Part shown: positions 49,080 to 59,905 of the stretch, piece by piece | How the letters are laid out: every line of letters starts with the position of its first letter | Numbering within the stretch: the stretch's first letter is position 1 | NCBI GenBank assembly: GCA_028023455.1 | Contig: JAQFVV010012423.1 | Location: 9,771,158-9,835,157, forward strand | Reading direction: 5' to 3' | Origin: Epiperipatus broadwayi | Lineage: Eukaryota > Onychophora > Udeonychophora > Euonychophora > Peripatidae | DNA: 64,000 bases | Notes under the pieces: generated by a model | Told to the model about the DNA's origin: nothing | What the model saw: only the letters and a program-made list of their open reading frames with translations | Databases searched by the model: none | Position numbers and translations under genes: made by a program

Positions 49080-52000
49080 CTCCAGTTCACTCTCAGAGAT
49101 CTGACAAAATTACTCAAAAAGCAAGTAAAGCTTTGTTAATGAAAGAATAAAAGCCCAAATGTTTTCTAAGTATCAAACAATGCATTCCATAAATAATGTA
49201 GAATGTTTTCTGAAAAATAAACTTGTTGATGATGAATACACGAGAGTTTCCCAAGCAGTAAGTAAATCATATTCTACATTAAATGGAAAAATAAAATAAT
49301 GTCAAAAGAAGAAACTTGCTAACCTACATGAGCATATCAAAATACCTAATGTACCAAACAATGTAACAACTTTATCAATTAAAAATCTCAGTTCTAAACA
49401 TCTAACAGACACTGAAATATCTGTTCTTGAAAGAGGATTAAACTTTGCCATAACACCATCTAATATCCCTTTATCAGATATAATGGCAGCTACTGAGAAA
49501 GTCACTTAAAAATTGCCTTTAGAAGAAGCTTCAGATTTACACTAGAGGATAAAAAAATACTTGATAAGCAACAAAAATTGAAGTCAAATATATCCTATGG
49601 AAAGAGGAAAGCAATTATATTTCTCAAAGTAAATAAATCTATAATAATTCTTCCTGCTGACAAAGGCAATGTAACAGTTGTAATGGATGCAACTGATTAT
49701 GACAACATAATACAAGAACTTCTCATAGCAGGCCAATATAGAAAAGTGACAAAAAACTGATACCAAGCAGAAAACAAAGTTACAGGCATTACTCACAAAA
49801 GCATTGCATGTACTTCACTGATTCAGAAAAAAAGTAAAATAACATCATATTTTAGCAAAATTCCTCATCTTTATGGTCTATCTAAAATCCATAAAGATCA
49901 CATTCCATAAGACCTATTGTTAGTTCTAGAGATTCACCTTGCCAAAATTTGGCAAGATTTCTTTCCAAAGTCTAAATCCTTTGGCATACAAGTGCCAATT
50001 CTTTGTCAGGGGTTCTAGACACTTTGTAGAATTAATAAAGAAACATGCAAATTAAAAGAACTGACTTACTAATAAACTTTGATGTGGAAAGTTTATTTAC
50101 TAATGTACCATGTGAAGAAGAATTGTATATTGTAAGGAAAAGATTAAATGGTGATAATAGTTTACAAACCAGAACAACTTTTCCTATTGATAGTACAATG
50201 GACTATTAATGTTCTACATAAAAACAACCTACTTTCAATTGTAACGGGCACATACACTGTTACATTATTTTTTTTAAAAATTGAGACATTGAAAAGTTCG
50301 CATTTAAAAATTTCTTTTTTTTAAGACATAAAAATTGAAAATTAATTTTATCTTAAACTCGTATATATATAAAATCACACAGATGAATAAAATTATTAAA
50401 ATAAAACTTTATTAAAAATAGAAAAAGTATTTTAAAAGCAAAAACTTAAAAAGATTTAGAGATAAAAATATATCTTTAAGTTTGCAAAATAATTTAATTA
50501 ATTCTATTGTATAAAATGGAAATGATTAATTTTAATTAGTAAAAGTAAACCAGCCCTTGGGCATTTCAAAATGGATAAGCAAAGGTCAGATAGGAGAGAA
50601 AAAACAATAGGAATAGAATGGCCAATGAAAGAAATCCATCGGAGAATCGGACCTCAACGGAAGGATCATCATCATTGATGATGTAATGCCCATTTGATCC
50701 GAAAGTTTACATATAAAAGAAAAAGTTTGGAAATAAATTTTTAGTGAGTGAAGAAAATTTAAAAGAAGACAGAGATGTGTTAAGTTGGAGAGTTGGAAGT
50801 GAAGGGATTGAAAGACGCACTTTCAATTCCTTCAATGGTTATAAAAAAACAAGAAATGAAACATCGTTTTTTCTATATTGAGGACCATGGGATCATTGGG
50901 GGATTTAATGCTGGATTCCAAATGGCAAGCAACTGTAAAGGATGAACTTTTCTAAAACAGTAAGAACTATATAACTAATGAACATTTCTAAAACCATAAG
51001 AACTTTATGAACTCTAAGGAATATTAATTTGAAAACAATAAGAACTCTAAATTCTAAACCTTTCAGTAAATAATACAAATAGAATCTTATCTGACCAATG
51101 TAAATTAATAATGTTATTTGATGTATTTTTTTATTTATTTGAAATCATTTCCATTTTTTTTTGTTCTTTTAAGTTTTATGATTTTTCTTTTTCGATAAAC
51201 TAAACTTAAGTCAGGTGTGAATGTCTGCATAGATTTGTAAAATTATATATGTTACTTTAAGGGAGGGTAATCTTAGGTTATATGTTTTGTAGTTAAATTG
51301 GGTCAATGGATTGGATATATCAGTGTAATTAGTAGATGTAGTATGAGATTTGCTACTTGCAGGATCGATTTATACACCGCACCCCCCTTTTGCCTATGGA
51401 AGGTATAGTAAGATGGAGAATGCAGTCCTTTCCTATGAAGTTTTTTGTTTATTGTTCTTCTTGCTGATAGATGTAGCATTCCTATTTGGTTGAGAGTCAA
51501 TGCCATCTATTAACCATGCTGTTCAGATCTACATTCCTGACAGTATGTCTTTGGCTCTGTCATATTCATGCTACATTGAATACATCGATATATCAGATGT
51601 ATTGACGTTGGTTTGGCTGTGAACTTTTGGCCTAAGGTTAAATCAGGAATAAAATATTTTTCTTTTCAAATGCAATCTATGTAGTCTATTCATACTCAAC
51701 ACTCTAAATAAAAATACTAAAATCATCTGTGTGAACTTATAATAGCTTATAAAAATTAAAATGTAAAATCAAATTCTAAAATCAAGTTAAAATCCAAAGC
51801 AAAAGTTATTTTAAAATAATTTTAAATCTTATATATATATATGTAAATAAATGTTTGTGTGTTAATTACTGGCAGTGGCTTATTTTTTCTTTTTTTAAAA
51901 AAATATTAATATATTTTGATAATATATATCATTATTATTTAATCTTTACTACTCTGCTGAGCTAGTGACAATGGGCTAACGGTCGGAATCAAAATATATA

Positions 52001-53196
52001 AAATAAAATAAAAATTTTTTTTAAACTTACATATCAGCCTACTTTATAAATTTTCTAGGTTCTAAGTAGCCTAGTGGCACCCTTGTAGTGCAGATTACAT
52101 TAAGACTCTCATTCCACTGGACCATTATACAATATAACACAGATTCTTCCAGAAAAATCAAAGTAATGGCTTTGGGCTCACCACTTCTTCCCTGATTAGC
52201 AGTATTTTCATGAAAAAACTTGAAACCACATCCATAAAATCTACTCCAAATCCACCTAAAGTTTAGCTTCATTATGTGGATTATACATTTGTTGTATGGC
52301 CACATGGTGAAACATTGCTATAAACTTTCTGAAAACACATCAACAACATATCCCCCTCAATTAAATTCACATTAGAATCAGAACAAGAACAAAAATGGGC
52401 ATTCTTAGATATTCTTGTGACAAGACTCCCTCGTGGCAAAATCAAAAGTTTACCAAAAACCTACACATAGAGGAAAATATTTAGCCTATACATCCAATAA
52501 CACCAGAAATATGAAACACAAAGTTATAATATCACTATGAAACAGAGCAAAAGAAGTTTGTACAGAAAGCAGCAATTTGGAAAAAGAAAAGATCTATATA
52601 AAACAAACACTTATAAAAATGTTTATCCATCAGCTGTTATTAAGAAAATGTTAAATAGACAACAAAAAGAACCATAAAAAAATAATTATTGGTACTGTAG
52701 TGTATTCATTGATTCCCAAAATAGGAGACAAATTAAGGAAAATCTGCAATCAGTATAACATCAGAACAACTTTTCAGAGCCATACCACGCTATGAGGAAT
52801 TTTAACATCTATAAAGCCTAAACTTGAAATGCAGAAAAGAAAAAACTGCATCTATGAAATCCCATGTCAATGTGGAAGAGCATATATTGGTGAGACCAGT
52901 CATCCCAATAAAAAGTACTTGTAAAAAGATAAACCGATGATTAGACAAGAGAAAACAGATGTGTCTAAAGTAGCAGACCATGTATGTACTAATGAACATA
53001 TGTTCAATTTGAAAAATACAAAAATATTGGATAGAGAAGAAAAGCTACAAAGAAAAAAATTTAAAGAAGCTGTTCACATAACAATGGCAAAAAGTCCCAT
53101 AAGCTCACCTAGTGTTACTATACATGATGTATGGAAACCACTAATCAACATTGCTCTTAGGAAAAATTGGAGAAATCAGAAGGAACCTTATAGATA
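49080..53196 (+). pseudogene. PLE 3 reverse transcriptase / GIY-YIG pseudogene
   Basis: The reading order is as follows. An N-terminal region with HLTDTEISVLERGLNFA (about 49400). Then IIILPADKGNVTVVMD (about 49650), the PLE-specific block before the RT fingers. Then KIPHLYGLSKIHK (about 49860). Then a motif A region with FTNVP-like text near 50100. After the nested repeat comes MALGSPLLP (motif B, about 52160), then motif C, degenerate, and IPCQCGRAYIGETSHP (GIY-YIG, about 52860). The C-terminal helix is ADHVCTNEHMF..TKILDREEKLQRKKFKEAVHI (52980-53090). Several stops and frameshifts interrupt it, besides the 1.9-kb insertion between motifs A and B. It would have encoded a PLE polyprotein, but it is inactive. 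Confidence 0.85.
50240..52131 (+). mobile_element. 2-kb interspersed repeat, copy B (possible solo LTR) inside PLE 3
   Basis: Starts TGTAACGGGCACATACACTG and ends near CCATTATACA, so it has TG...CA ends. It is colinear with copy A at 35202-37252 but shorter by small deletions. PLE coding sequence stops before it and resumes right after it. The flanks share only CAAT (50236-50239; 52130-52133), a possible 4-bp target-site duplication. The first 25 bp, TGTAAC...GTTACA, form a small palindrome. No protein is encoded. Confidence 0.65.
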
Positions 53197-53242
53197 AGTA
53201 TATGAAATTTCTACTGACTGTTGCTTTTGGCAGGATGACTCA

Positions 53243-53318
53243 GTTGACTAGAGTATTACCTTAAAATTCAATAATGAAGAATCTAAGGATCCAGGTTTGA
53301 TCCCATGCTAGTACTGTC
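53243..53318 (+). ncRNA. tRNA-like segment in the 3' end of PLE 3
   Basis: GACTCAGTTGACTAGAGTAT (A-box-like) and CAGGTTTGATCCC (B-box-like), about 50 nt apart, directly follow the PLE coding end. This is the forward partner of the segment at 48160-48265, which is closer to consensus. Confidence 0.5.
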
Positions 53319-53498
53319 ACTGGTCAGGCCAGCAAGAGGGAGAATAATACCTCTTAAAACATTGTGTATATACTAACCTATTTGATATGCTATTATTAAC
53401 AGTGGAAGGTAATTAAAATATTTAAATAAAGTTAAATTTTTCTAAAGACATTCATTTCACATATTAGATAATGGAAAAAGTCTTATATAAAAATACAA

Positions 53499-54382
53499 TT
53501 TATTATTTATACTGACATATATTAAAATAGATGTAACAGTACAATTAAACACAAGATATACATTAGTTCACAATAATTGTTAAAAAATAAATAATACTTA
53601 TGTCCATTATAGTTCACTTCATTATGAGAAAAATTTATGTCTAGATATTTATGATTGAAAAAGTCCATTTAATAGGTTTTTTATATCAAGATGACATGTT
53701 TCCACTGGTTTAATTTCTAACTAGTTAGCATTTTGGTCTCCATTGATGGCTTCATGGCTTTCCTTTCATTTTTCAGATGAACAATAAAAGAATAAGCAAC
53801 AGCATTTATATTATGGATGAGTCATTGATTCCAGGTGAGAGCAGTTGTTGAAGCTGAGGATCCAGGGCATGAAGCCCACCTGAATACTCCAAAGGTTTTC
53901 TAGCAATGCATGTTGCTACTTCTGTGGTTTTTACATTGATAATTTTTGTAGCAGTAAGGTCTGGATTACAGAGGGTTATGCTAACTATGTTGTCAGTGCT
54001 AACATCAATGATGAATGATTAATGAACTGGTGAACTAGAATGAAATTTCTGCTATAATAATTTCTGCAAAAATTCTCCACAAACTGGAAACAATAGACCA
54101 GCTGCCCCTTTTATATTTTAAATATTTCATATTTATTTTTCTTTTAAAATTTTCTTTTTTAAAAAAAAATTAATTTATAAAGAAAAGAAAGCAGGTTTTA
54201 AATCTTTATTTCTCCCAACTCTATGCTTCTACCCCACTCTTAATAAACAGTTTTATTCTTAAAAAAATTATGATGCAATCTTTTATTTTGATCTTATTTT
54301 TGCAAATCTATTTTTTTCAAACTATTCTTCTTTCTCTTTTCTTAATAAATTTTTTCATTTATTTTTAAATTATAAAATGTCA
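53499..54382 (-). repeat. 5' LTR, 5' portion (continuation after PLE)
   Basis: Continues the match to 44073-45104 of the other LTR, for example TCATTATGAGAAAAA.TTATGTC and TGAGAGCAGTTGTTG. About 150 bp present at 44680-44840 are missing here. The true LTR start (TGTAAC) is not found; sequence after 54382 belongs to the hammerhead repeat array, which may have replaced it. Confidence 0.75.
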
Positions 54383-54480
54383 TGCAAATATAATAACTCT
54401 AAACAAGCTTATTTTATTATTATTATTTTATAATAAATGTCACAAGAGAACATATTCAAATCATTATCTAGGATTGTTCC

Positions 54481-54526
54481 CATCTCCAGACTGGTTTTGA
54501 GCTATGGCTCTCATCAGTGAGGAGCC
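54481..54526 (-). ncRNA. hammerhead ribozyme motif, unit B1
   Basis: Minus strand order: CTCCTCA (stem I), intact CTGATGA (54517-54511), a perfect stem II GAGC-CATA-GCTC, AAAAC where GAAAC is expected, a tiny stem III around CCAG, then GTC (cleavage triplet) and TGGAGATGG (stem I). One catalytic base differs from consensus. Confidence 0.7.
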
Positions 54527-54830
54527 AGTACACCAGATTCAAAATGCCAATTCAAGCCAAGCTTTATCTAATACTTAACTATTAAGAAGATCTGAAATTT
54601 TCATACATCTATATATCTTCAAATACAGCTCTCCACCTGAAATTACAATATGGCACTGAGTTAAATTCAAATACACTATATATTAATATCCTTAGCAATA
54701 TAATATAGCCAAAGCATTAACAGCTAAATTATAATATTAATGAAAACTAGTCATATATCACATGAGTTATATAGCTTATATTTATTAATATGGAAAATAA
54801 AGAGCATTTGAACCTTTATCTAGGATTCTC

Positions 54831-54878
54831 TCCATCCCCAGACCAGTTTTGAGCTATTTCTATTGTCAGTGAGGAGCT
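54831..54878 (-). ncRNA. decayed hammerhead motif, unit B2
   Basis: Minus strand: CTGACAA for CTGATGA, AAAAC for GAAAC, TGGTC with an intact GTC, then TGGGGATGG. It sits 350 bp from the B1 motif in the tandem array. Confidence 0.55.
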
Positions 54879-55252
54879 AGGACACCAGATTCAAAATACC
54901 AACTCAAGCCAAGCATTTATCTAATACTTAACTATTAAGAAGAAAATCTAAAATTTTAAGACATCTATATGTCTTCAAATCCAAATCTCTAATTAAAATA
55001 GCCATATGGGACTGAACTAAATTCAGATGCACCATATGTTAATAGTTTAGCAATCTAATATAGCCAAAATCTCAAAAGTCAAATTATAATATTAATGAAA
55101 ATAAGTCATACATCACATGATTTATATAGCATGTATTTATAAATAGGTATAATAAAAAGCATGCTATTAGCTCTAAACAAGCTTATTTTAGTAGTAGTAT
55201 TTTTATGATAAATGAAACAAGAGAATGCACTCCAATCTTTATTTAGGATTGT

Positions 55253-55301
55253 CCCATCTCCAGACTAGTGTCCAGTTATTGCCCTCATCAGTGAGGAGAT
55301 A
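55253..55301 (-). ncRNA. hammerhead ribozyme motif, unit B3
   Basis: Minus strand: CTCCTCA, intact CTGATGA, a 12-nt stem II region GGGCAATAACTG, GACAC for GAAAC, TAGTC with intact GTC, then TGGAGATGGGA. Confidence 0.6.
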
Positions 55302-55590
55302 AGATACCAGATTCAAAATAGTTATTTGTAAATACAAGCTATATAAATCATATGATATATGATTTGTTTTTGTTAATATTATAATTTTGCTATCAAGGTT
55401 TTGGCTATATTAGATTGTTAAGGCTACTAATGTATGGTGCATCAGAATTTAGTTTAGTCCCATATGGCTGTTTCAATTAGAGATTTGGATTTGAAGACAT
55501 ATAGATGCCTGAAAATTTCAGATTTTTTTCTTAATAGTTAAGTATTAGGTAAATGCTTGGCTTGAGCTGGTATTTTGAATCTGGTATCCT

Positions 55591-55638
55591 AGCTCTTCAC
55601 TGATGAGAGCCATAGCTCAAAAGCAATCTGGGGATGGG
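55591..55638 (+). ncRNA. hammerhead motif in the inverted copy, unit B4
   Basis: Plus strand: intact CTGATGA (55600-55606), a perfect GAGC-CATA-GCTC stem II, AAAAG for GAAAC, ATC for GTC, then TGGGGATGGGAA. Its opposite orientation defines the inverted part of the array. Confidence 0.6.
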
Positions 55639-55734
55639 AACAATACTAGATAAAGATTTGAATGCATTCTCTTGTGGCATTTATCATAAAAAATAATAAA
55701 AATAAGCTTGTTTAGAGCTACTTTCATGTTTTTG

Positions 55735-55781
<47 letters not shown>

Positions 55782-55782
55782 A
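55735..55782. repeat. compound microsatellite (AT)n(GT)n(GA)n
   Basis: Three consecutive dinucleotide blocks just right of the hammerhead array. Confidence 0.95.
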
Positions 55783-55861
55783 TAATGATCTGTACCAACT
55801 GATGAGTGCTGGCTCAGCATGAAATGTTTTTCACATGTATGCGTTCATATATATCAGTTAT

Positions 55862-55925
55862 ATAGGCTAGTGGGTTGCTGTAGAAATTTTGCAAGTCTGA
55901 GTTCAAATCCGTTCTAATTACATTA
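55862..55925 (+). ncRNA. possible tRNA-derived SINE fragment
   Basis: TAGGCTAGTGGGTTG resembles an A box, and GAGTTCAAATCCGT lies 44 nt downstream as a good B box. No cloverleaf and no tail were found. Low certainty. Confidence 0.3.
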
Positions 55926-56207
55926 AGTTTAGTATAGATAATATACTTGTATTTAAATATATATTAAAGTTTTCATAAAAATAAAAATTCAGTCTTTTGG
56001 TTTATTTTTTTCTGAACTTTTATAAATAATGTTATACCTTAATACAAAGTATATTTGAATGCAGTAAAATATCAGGGATTATTCTTAATGATTTGGCCTA
56101 ATGGTAAAATTTTCAAAGTTGTTTAGTAGATGTTTTTGTACTACAATTTATTTTTCAAAAATGTTATCTTTTTTTTTTAAATATTGTAATGATTTAATCT
56201 TCTACTG
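55926..56207. other. AT-rich spacer
   Basis: Nothing recognised between the SINE-like fragment and the ATT microsatellite. Confidence 0.5.
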
Positions 56208-56449
<242 letters not shown>

Positions 56450-56585
56450 AAAATGAGACTTTGGAAAACAACATTTTATCAACAACAGTACAGAAAGCTG
56501 TTTGCCTTAAATATATTTTAAGTATCAACTTTCTGTTAATTTTTTAATAGTTTATTTTAAATTTATTTCTTCATTAAATAAGGTG

Positions 56586-56700
56586 GGTTTTTTTTCTTAT
56601 GTCATAGCATCGGCCAGGAGGCGAAACTGCAACAACGGTCTGCAACCAACTGCTTGCTTGCAAGGCTGTTGCGCTGACCTCTCGGCTAGCAACGCTTGAC
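56586..56700 (-). mobile_element. short tRNA-like SINE (copy 2) with perfect 11-bp target-site duplication
   Basis: Read on the minus strand it contains TAGCCGAGAGGTCAGCG (A-box-like), CAGCCTTGCAAGC and CTGGCCGATGCTATGAC, and ends in an A-run. It is flanked by TAAATAAGGTG at 56575-56585 and 56701-56711. It shares the second half and the CCTT.CAAGC block with the copy at 8.7 kb. Its GC content stands out sharply. Its exact duplication suggests that it is younger than copy 1. Confidence 0.8.
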
Positions 56701-56711
56701 TAAATAAGGTG

Positions 56712-57575
56712 TTTTTGACTATATTTATGATGGATTACTGCGAATATGGAAAAAGTTGTAATGGTCAAGCAAAATAACTGATGCATATATTCACATCAAA
56801 AATAATAGACATTTTTATGTTCATGTTAATCCAAGACAAAAAATATTTTAAAATTGAAATGAATAATTTCAAATTATTGTAGTGTTGAATATTTCAAAAT
56901 TTCACTTAATGTGTATGAGATGCAATTTATAACAATGGAGAAATTCCAAATTTGATCACGTGAGAAAGAAATGAAAATTATGAAAATAATAAAGTTAACT
57001 CTAAGAGTTTATTTTTACAAAGAAAATATTTTCACATTTAATTGTAGTATGAACAGAAATTTTTTTTAAAAAAGGTATTCTTTCATATTTGTTTCTATAG
57101 AAACAAAAATTGCATTTTATAATTATCAAAACATAATATCTTTTACTATTTTGTTGTTGTCTCTCTCCTTTATGATATCACTTTTATTCCAAATGACAAC
57201 TTTAAGACAAAAAAAAAAGGTACAACAAGAAGTTCAGCAGAATTGGTGTTTTCAATTAAATTTGATAAAAAAGAGTTGAAAGTTATTTTGTTATTATGAA
57301 ATAACTAAAAAAGTTAAGTAGCAGGTGTGCAGTGTTTACAAGATAAACTAGAAATAATCTTGAAATAAAAATAAATGTAGTAATATCACAATCACCAGTA
57401 TTAATGAGTGGAATAAATAAATGTCAAGTGTTTGGTTTTATTACATTTTAGCAAATAATTACGGTATTACAAAATGTGCCAAGTATTTATTTAAATAAAA
57501 TTAAGTTTATTAGATAAAAAATTTAATGGCAAAAATGAACAAAGTTTAATAAACTATTGAACAAAACTAGCTTAC
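56712..57575. other. AT-rich DNA, nothing recognised
   Basis: No coding signal found. It would be intronic if the micro-exon to its right is real. Confidence 0.5.
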
Positions 57576-57601
57576 CTTTTTATTTGCTGGCGGGTTTAAT
57601 C
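57576..57601 (-). other. candidate 26-nt micro-exon of a host gene
   Basis: On the minus strand a T-rich tract ending in TTTTTTTTTAG precedes GATTAAACCC..AATAAAAAG, which is followed by GTAAGC. Both splice signals are good. Only one of three frames is open (two bases plus the eight codons LNPPANKK); the others contain stops. The segment is locally richer in G and C than its surroundings. No other exon of such a gene was found in the window, so this may be chance. Confidence 0.3.
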
Positions 57602-59654
57602 CTAAAAAAAAAATAAAAATAATAAACTCTATTAAATAAAATTTTACAATGTTAAATAAAAATATATTATTATCATTAATCAAATTTTTTTGTTATACAT
57701 TTTGTTGATTAAAAAGCAAGGTTATAAAATAAATCTTTAACGAAATAAACTCTATCAAATTTTAAAAAAAAACAACAACAAAATTTGGTACCCAGTTTTA
57801 AATTGCCACCTAAATAATTTCAAGTAAGATTAGTATCTATCGTCCTCCTCTCCCCCTTCAATTTGAAAATTATAATTTTTTTTTATATACATCACTTTAA
57901 ATAATATTTAGTTTAAAGCAAAATGTTTTAAATTTCCAACCCAAATGCTGTTTCAACAGAAATAATCCAAAATACCAGATACAATCATGCAAAAAAAAAA
58001 AAAACACCTTCATTTGTATCTTAAAGTTTCCTTGTAATAAATAATTAAACATGTACATGTAATTACTAACGAAACAAACAATACACAAGATATTATCTTT
58101 TAAATAAGCAGTTTGAAAAGATAATGCTAAATTTTATAAGTAAATATTATTTAAGATATATATCGAATTAAAAATAATAGAAAATCTTTTTCCAAAACAT
58201 AAATTTCAATATGAACTATTTCAGCTATGTATAAAATTTTAAACAATGGTTATTTATAGTATTTAACTATTTATTTAATAATATTTCATCATTTTAAATT
58301 AGGCATTGTTTGCTGATTTAGAACTCTTCAAAAGTAAAATTAACACTAATGATTTTTGTTTTATGATTTTATAGTATCTAACAGTGTATTTTACTTTTTA
58401 AAATTAAATTTCAGTCTAAAGGCAAAACGTTAAATTTAATAATAATAACAACACAACAATATTAGCAAGTAGCATACAGAGACAAAAGCATTAAGCAGAG
58501 AAAGCAAATAATTGCTCAAAATTGACTAATACAATGCAAAAAAAAGCTACAATTATATGATATATATATGTATGTATATTACTATTATTAACTTCATATG
58601 TCTAATTATTCAAAAATATGTCTACAGTTTTATGTGCAGTATTATACAATTCAACAAGCTGTATGCTCTGATTAGTCTTTCACTCTTGCCATCATATTTT
58701 CAAAATCTTATGAGAAATTTTAAAGAAAATTTTCCAATAACTTTATATTATGATAATAGGAGATCCATGTCTCATTTCAATACAATAATATTGGCAGAAT
58801 AATAATTCTACATGCCTATAATTTTAGTTAAATAATTTATATTATCATAATAAAATATTTATTAGCATGTTAAAAAACATTGGAGTAGATCTCATATTTC
58901 TACATCCAAAACAACCTTTCTATATAAAGTTTTACCTAAATTAAATCACATTTTCAGGCTGGTAATCATGCAAGAATCCAATCTAAAAATGGTAATTTTT
59001 TTTAATACTGAATTTTAAAATCTATGAGTTTTTGAACATTAATTATTAGATAAAGTTACTATAGAGTTAAATGCCAAATATTAAGAACATTTTGTAAATC
59101 ATAATTTGATTGGGAAAAAGAAACTATAACTAAAAAAAATTATTGAATTAAAGTTTTTGTTTTTTTATTGATTCTGATTAAAAATTTTACTATTAAACTC
59201 TTAAAATATCTTCATGTCTGCTTTATGATATTGTTCTAACAACTGCAGTCACAAAAACTGAAATCAAAGTAAATGAAAGTTGGCATTCCTATATTAGGAT
59301 ACATTTTAACTTTAAATGCTTCACATTATCCACTGCCATCAATAATGCTTTTTTTTATATAATCAAAAGAAATTATATAATACAAAAAACTACCATAAAC
59401 CATGTTTAATAGCCAAGTAAAATATCATTGATCAAATCAGTGCAAAAAATATATCAAATGTGCTTTTGCTTGTTTTACTTATGATCTTATGGTAACAAAA
59501 ATCTTATCTCAAATGCTTTTACTCTCTAAAATCATATAGGATTTATGTCATTATTCATCTAAGGCTAAAAAAAATTTTTCAATAACATCTTTAAAAGTTG
59601 TGGCAGATAGCAATGGTATTTCTTATCAATCATTTCTATAACTTTTCATATTTT
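57602..59654. other. AT-rich DNA, nothing recognised
   Basis: Only short AT-rich open frames; no repeats with defined ends. Confidence 0.5.
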
Positions 59655-59905
59655 TAATAATAATGTGAAAGGGTAAAACCTTCAACAGAATCGCCTTAAA
59701 ATGCTTATGTGATAGTCAATCAGATGTAATAATGAATGCATGTGGAACTCTCAATTCAAGAACACAAGCCAGAACTACAGGTCCCATCTTTTTTCGTAGT
59801 TCTGGCGAGAGTTTCATGTGTAGTCATTATTACATCTGATTGGCTGTCACATAGCATTTTTAAGGTGATGAAGAAGGTTTTAGTCTTTCATATTATTATT
59901 GTATC
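59655..59905. mobile_element. 251-bp foldback MITE with ~115-bp arms
   Basis: Left arm 59655-59778 and right arm about 59792-59905 are inverted copies. They share AATAATAAT.TGAAAG, TAAAACCTTC, CCTTAAAA.TGCTATGTGA, the CCAATCAGATGTAATAATG core and AGCCAGAACTAC-type ends. The loop is only about 14 bp. The core matches the MITE at 4.8 kb. The short plus-strand open frame across the right arm is not a gene. Confidence 0.8.

Larger units (their letters stand above)
47951..53498 (+). mobile_element. Penelope-like element 3, with inverted pseudo-LTR and nested 2-kb repeat
   Basis: Bounded by TTTATTATTTA at 47940-47950 and 53499-53509, an 11-bp target-site duplication. The left 47951-48795 is an inverted copy of the right 52686-53498, including the end of the coding region. 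From about 48812 the forward unit starts with a copy of the element terminus. The coding region runs 49080-53196 on the plus strand, with the repeat at 50240-52131 removed. Inverted partial copies of this kind are typical of Penelope elements. The element has inserted into the 5' LTR of the surrounding minus-strand LTR retrotransposon. Confidence 0.85.
43561..54382 (-). mobile_element. LTR retrotransposon on the minus strand, interrupted by a PLE
   Basis: Two diverged direct repeats of about 1.4-1.6 kb (43561-45218; 47432-47950 continued at 53499-54382) enclose a 2.2-kb interior. On the minus strand the LTR starts TGTAACACTAG and ends GTTACA, the usual TG...CA ends. A tRNA-Lys type primer-binding site lies two bases after the 5' LTR, and a GGTGGTGGTGG tract lies just before the 3' LTR. 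No protease, RT, RNase H or integrase motif is visible, so this is a non-autonomous or gutted copy. Copy divergence and a ~150-bp deletion in the 5' LTR show age. Confidence 0.75.
54398..55718 (-). mobile_element. retrozyme-like array: tandem hammerhead units plus inverted copy
   Basis: A 1.3-kb element with TCTAAACAAGCTTATTTT at its left end and the complement at its right end. Inside, direct units begin near 54461, 54818 and 55241 (periods about 357 and 423 bp); an inverted partial copy fills about 55350-55718. Each unit carries CCAGATTCAAAAT, TTAAGAAG..TCT.AAATTTT and one hammerhead motif on the minus strand, while the inverted copy carries one on the plus strand. No protein is encoded. 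Unit size, tandem arrangement and one hammerhead with a minimal stem III per unit match what is described for animal retrozymes, which depend on other elements for reverse transcription. That assignment is inference from layout and motif. Confidence 0.7.
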
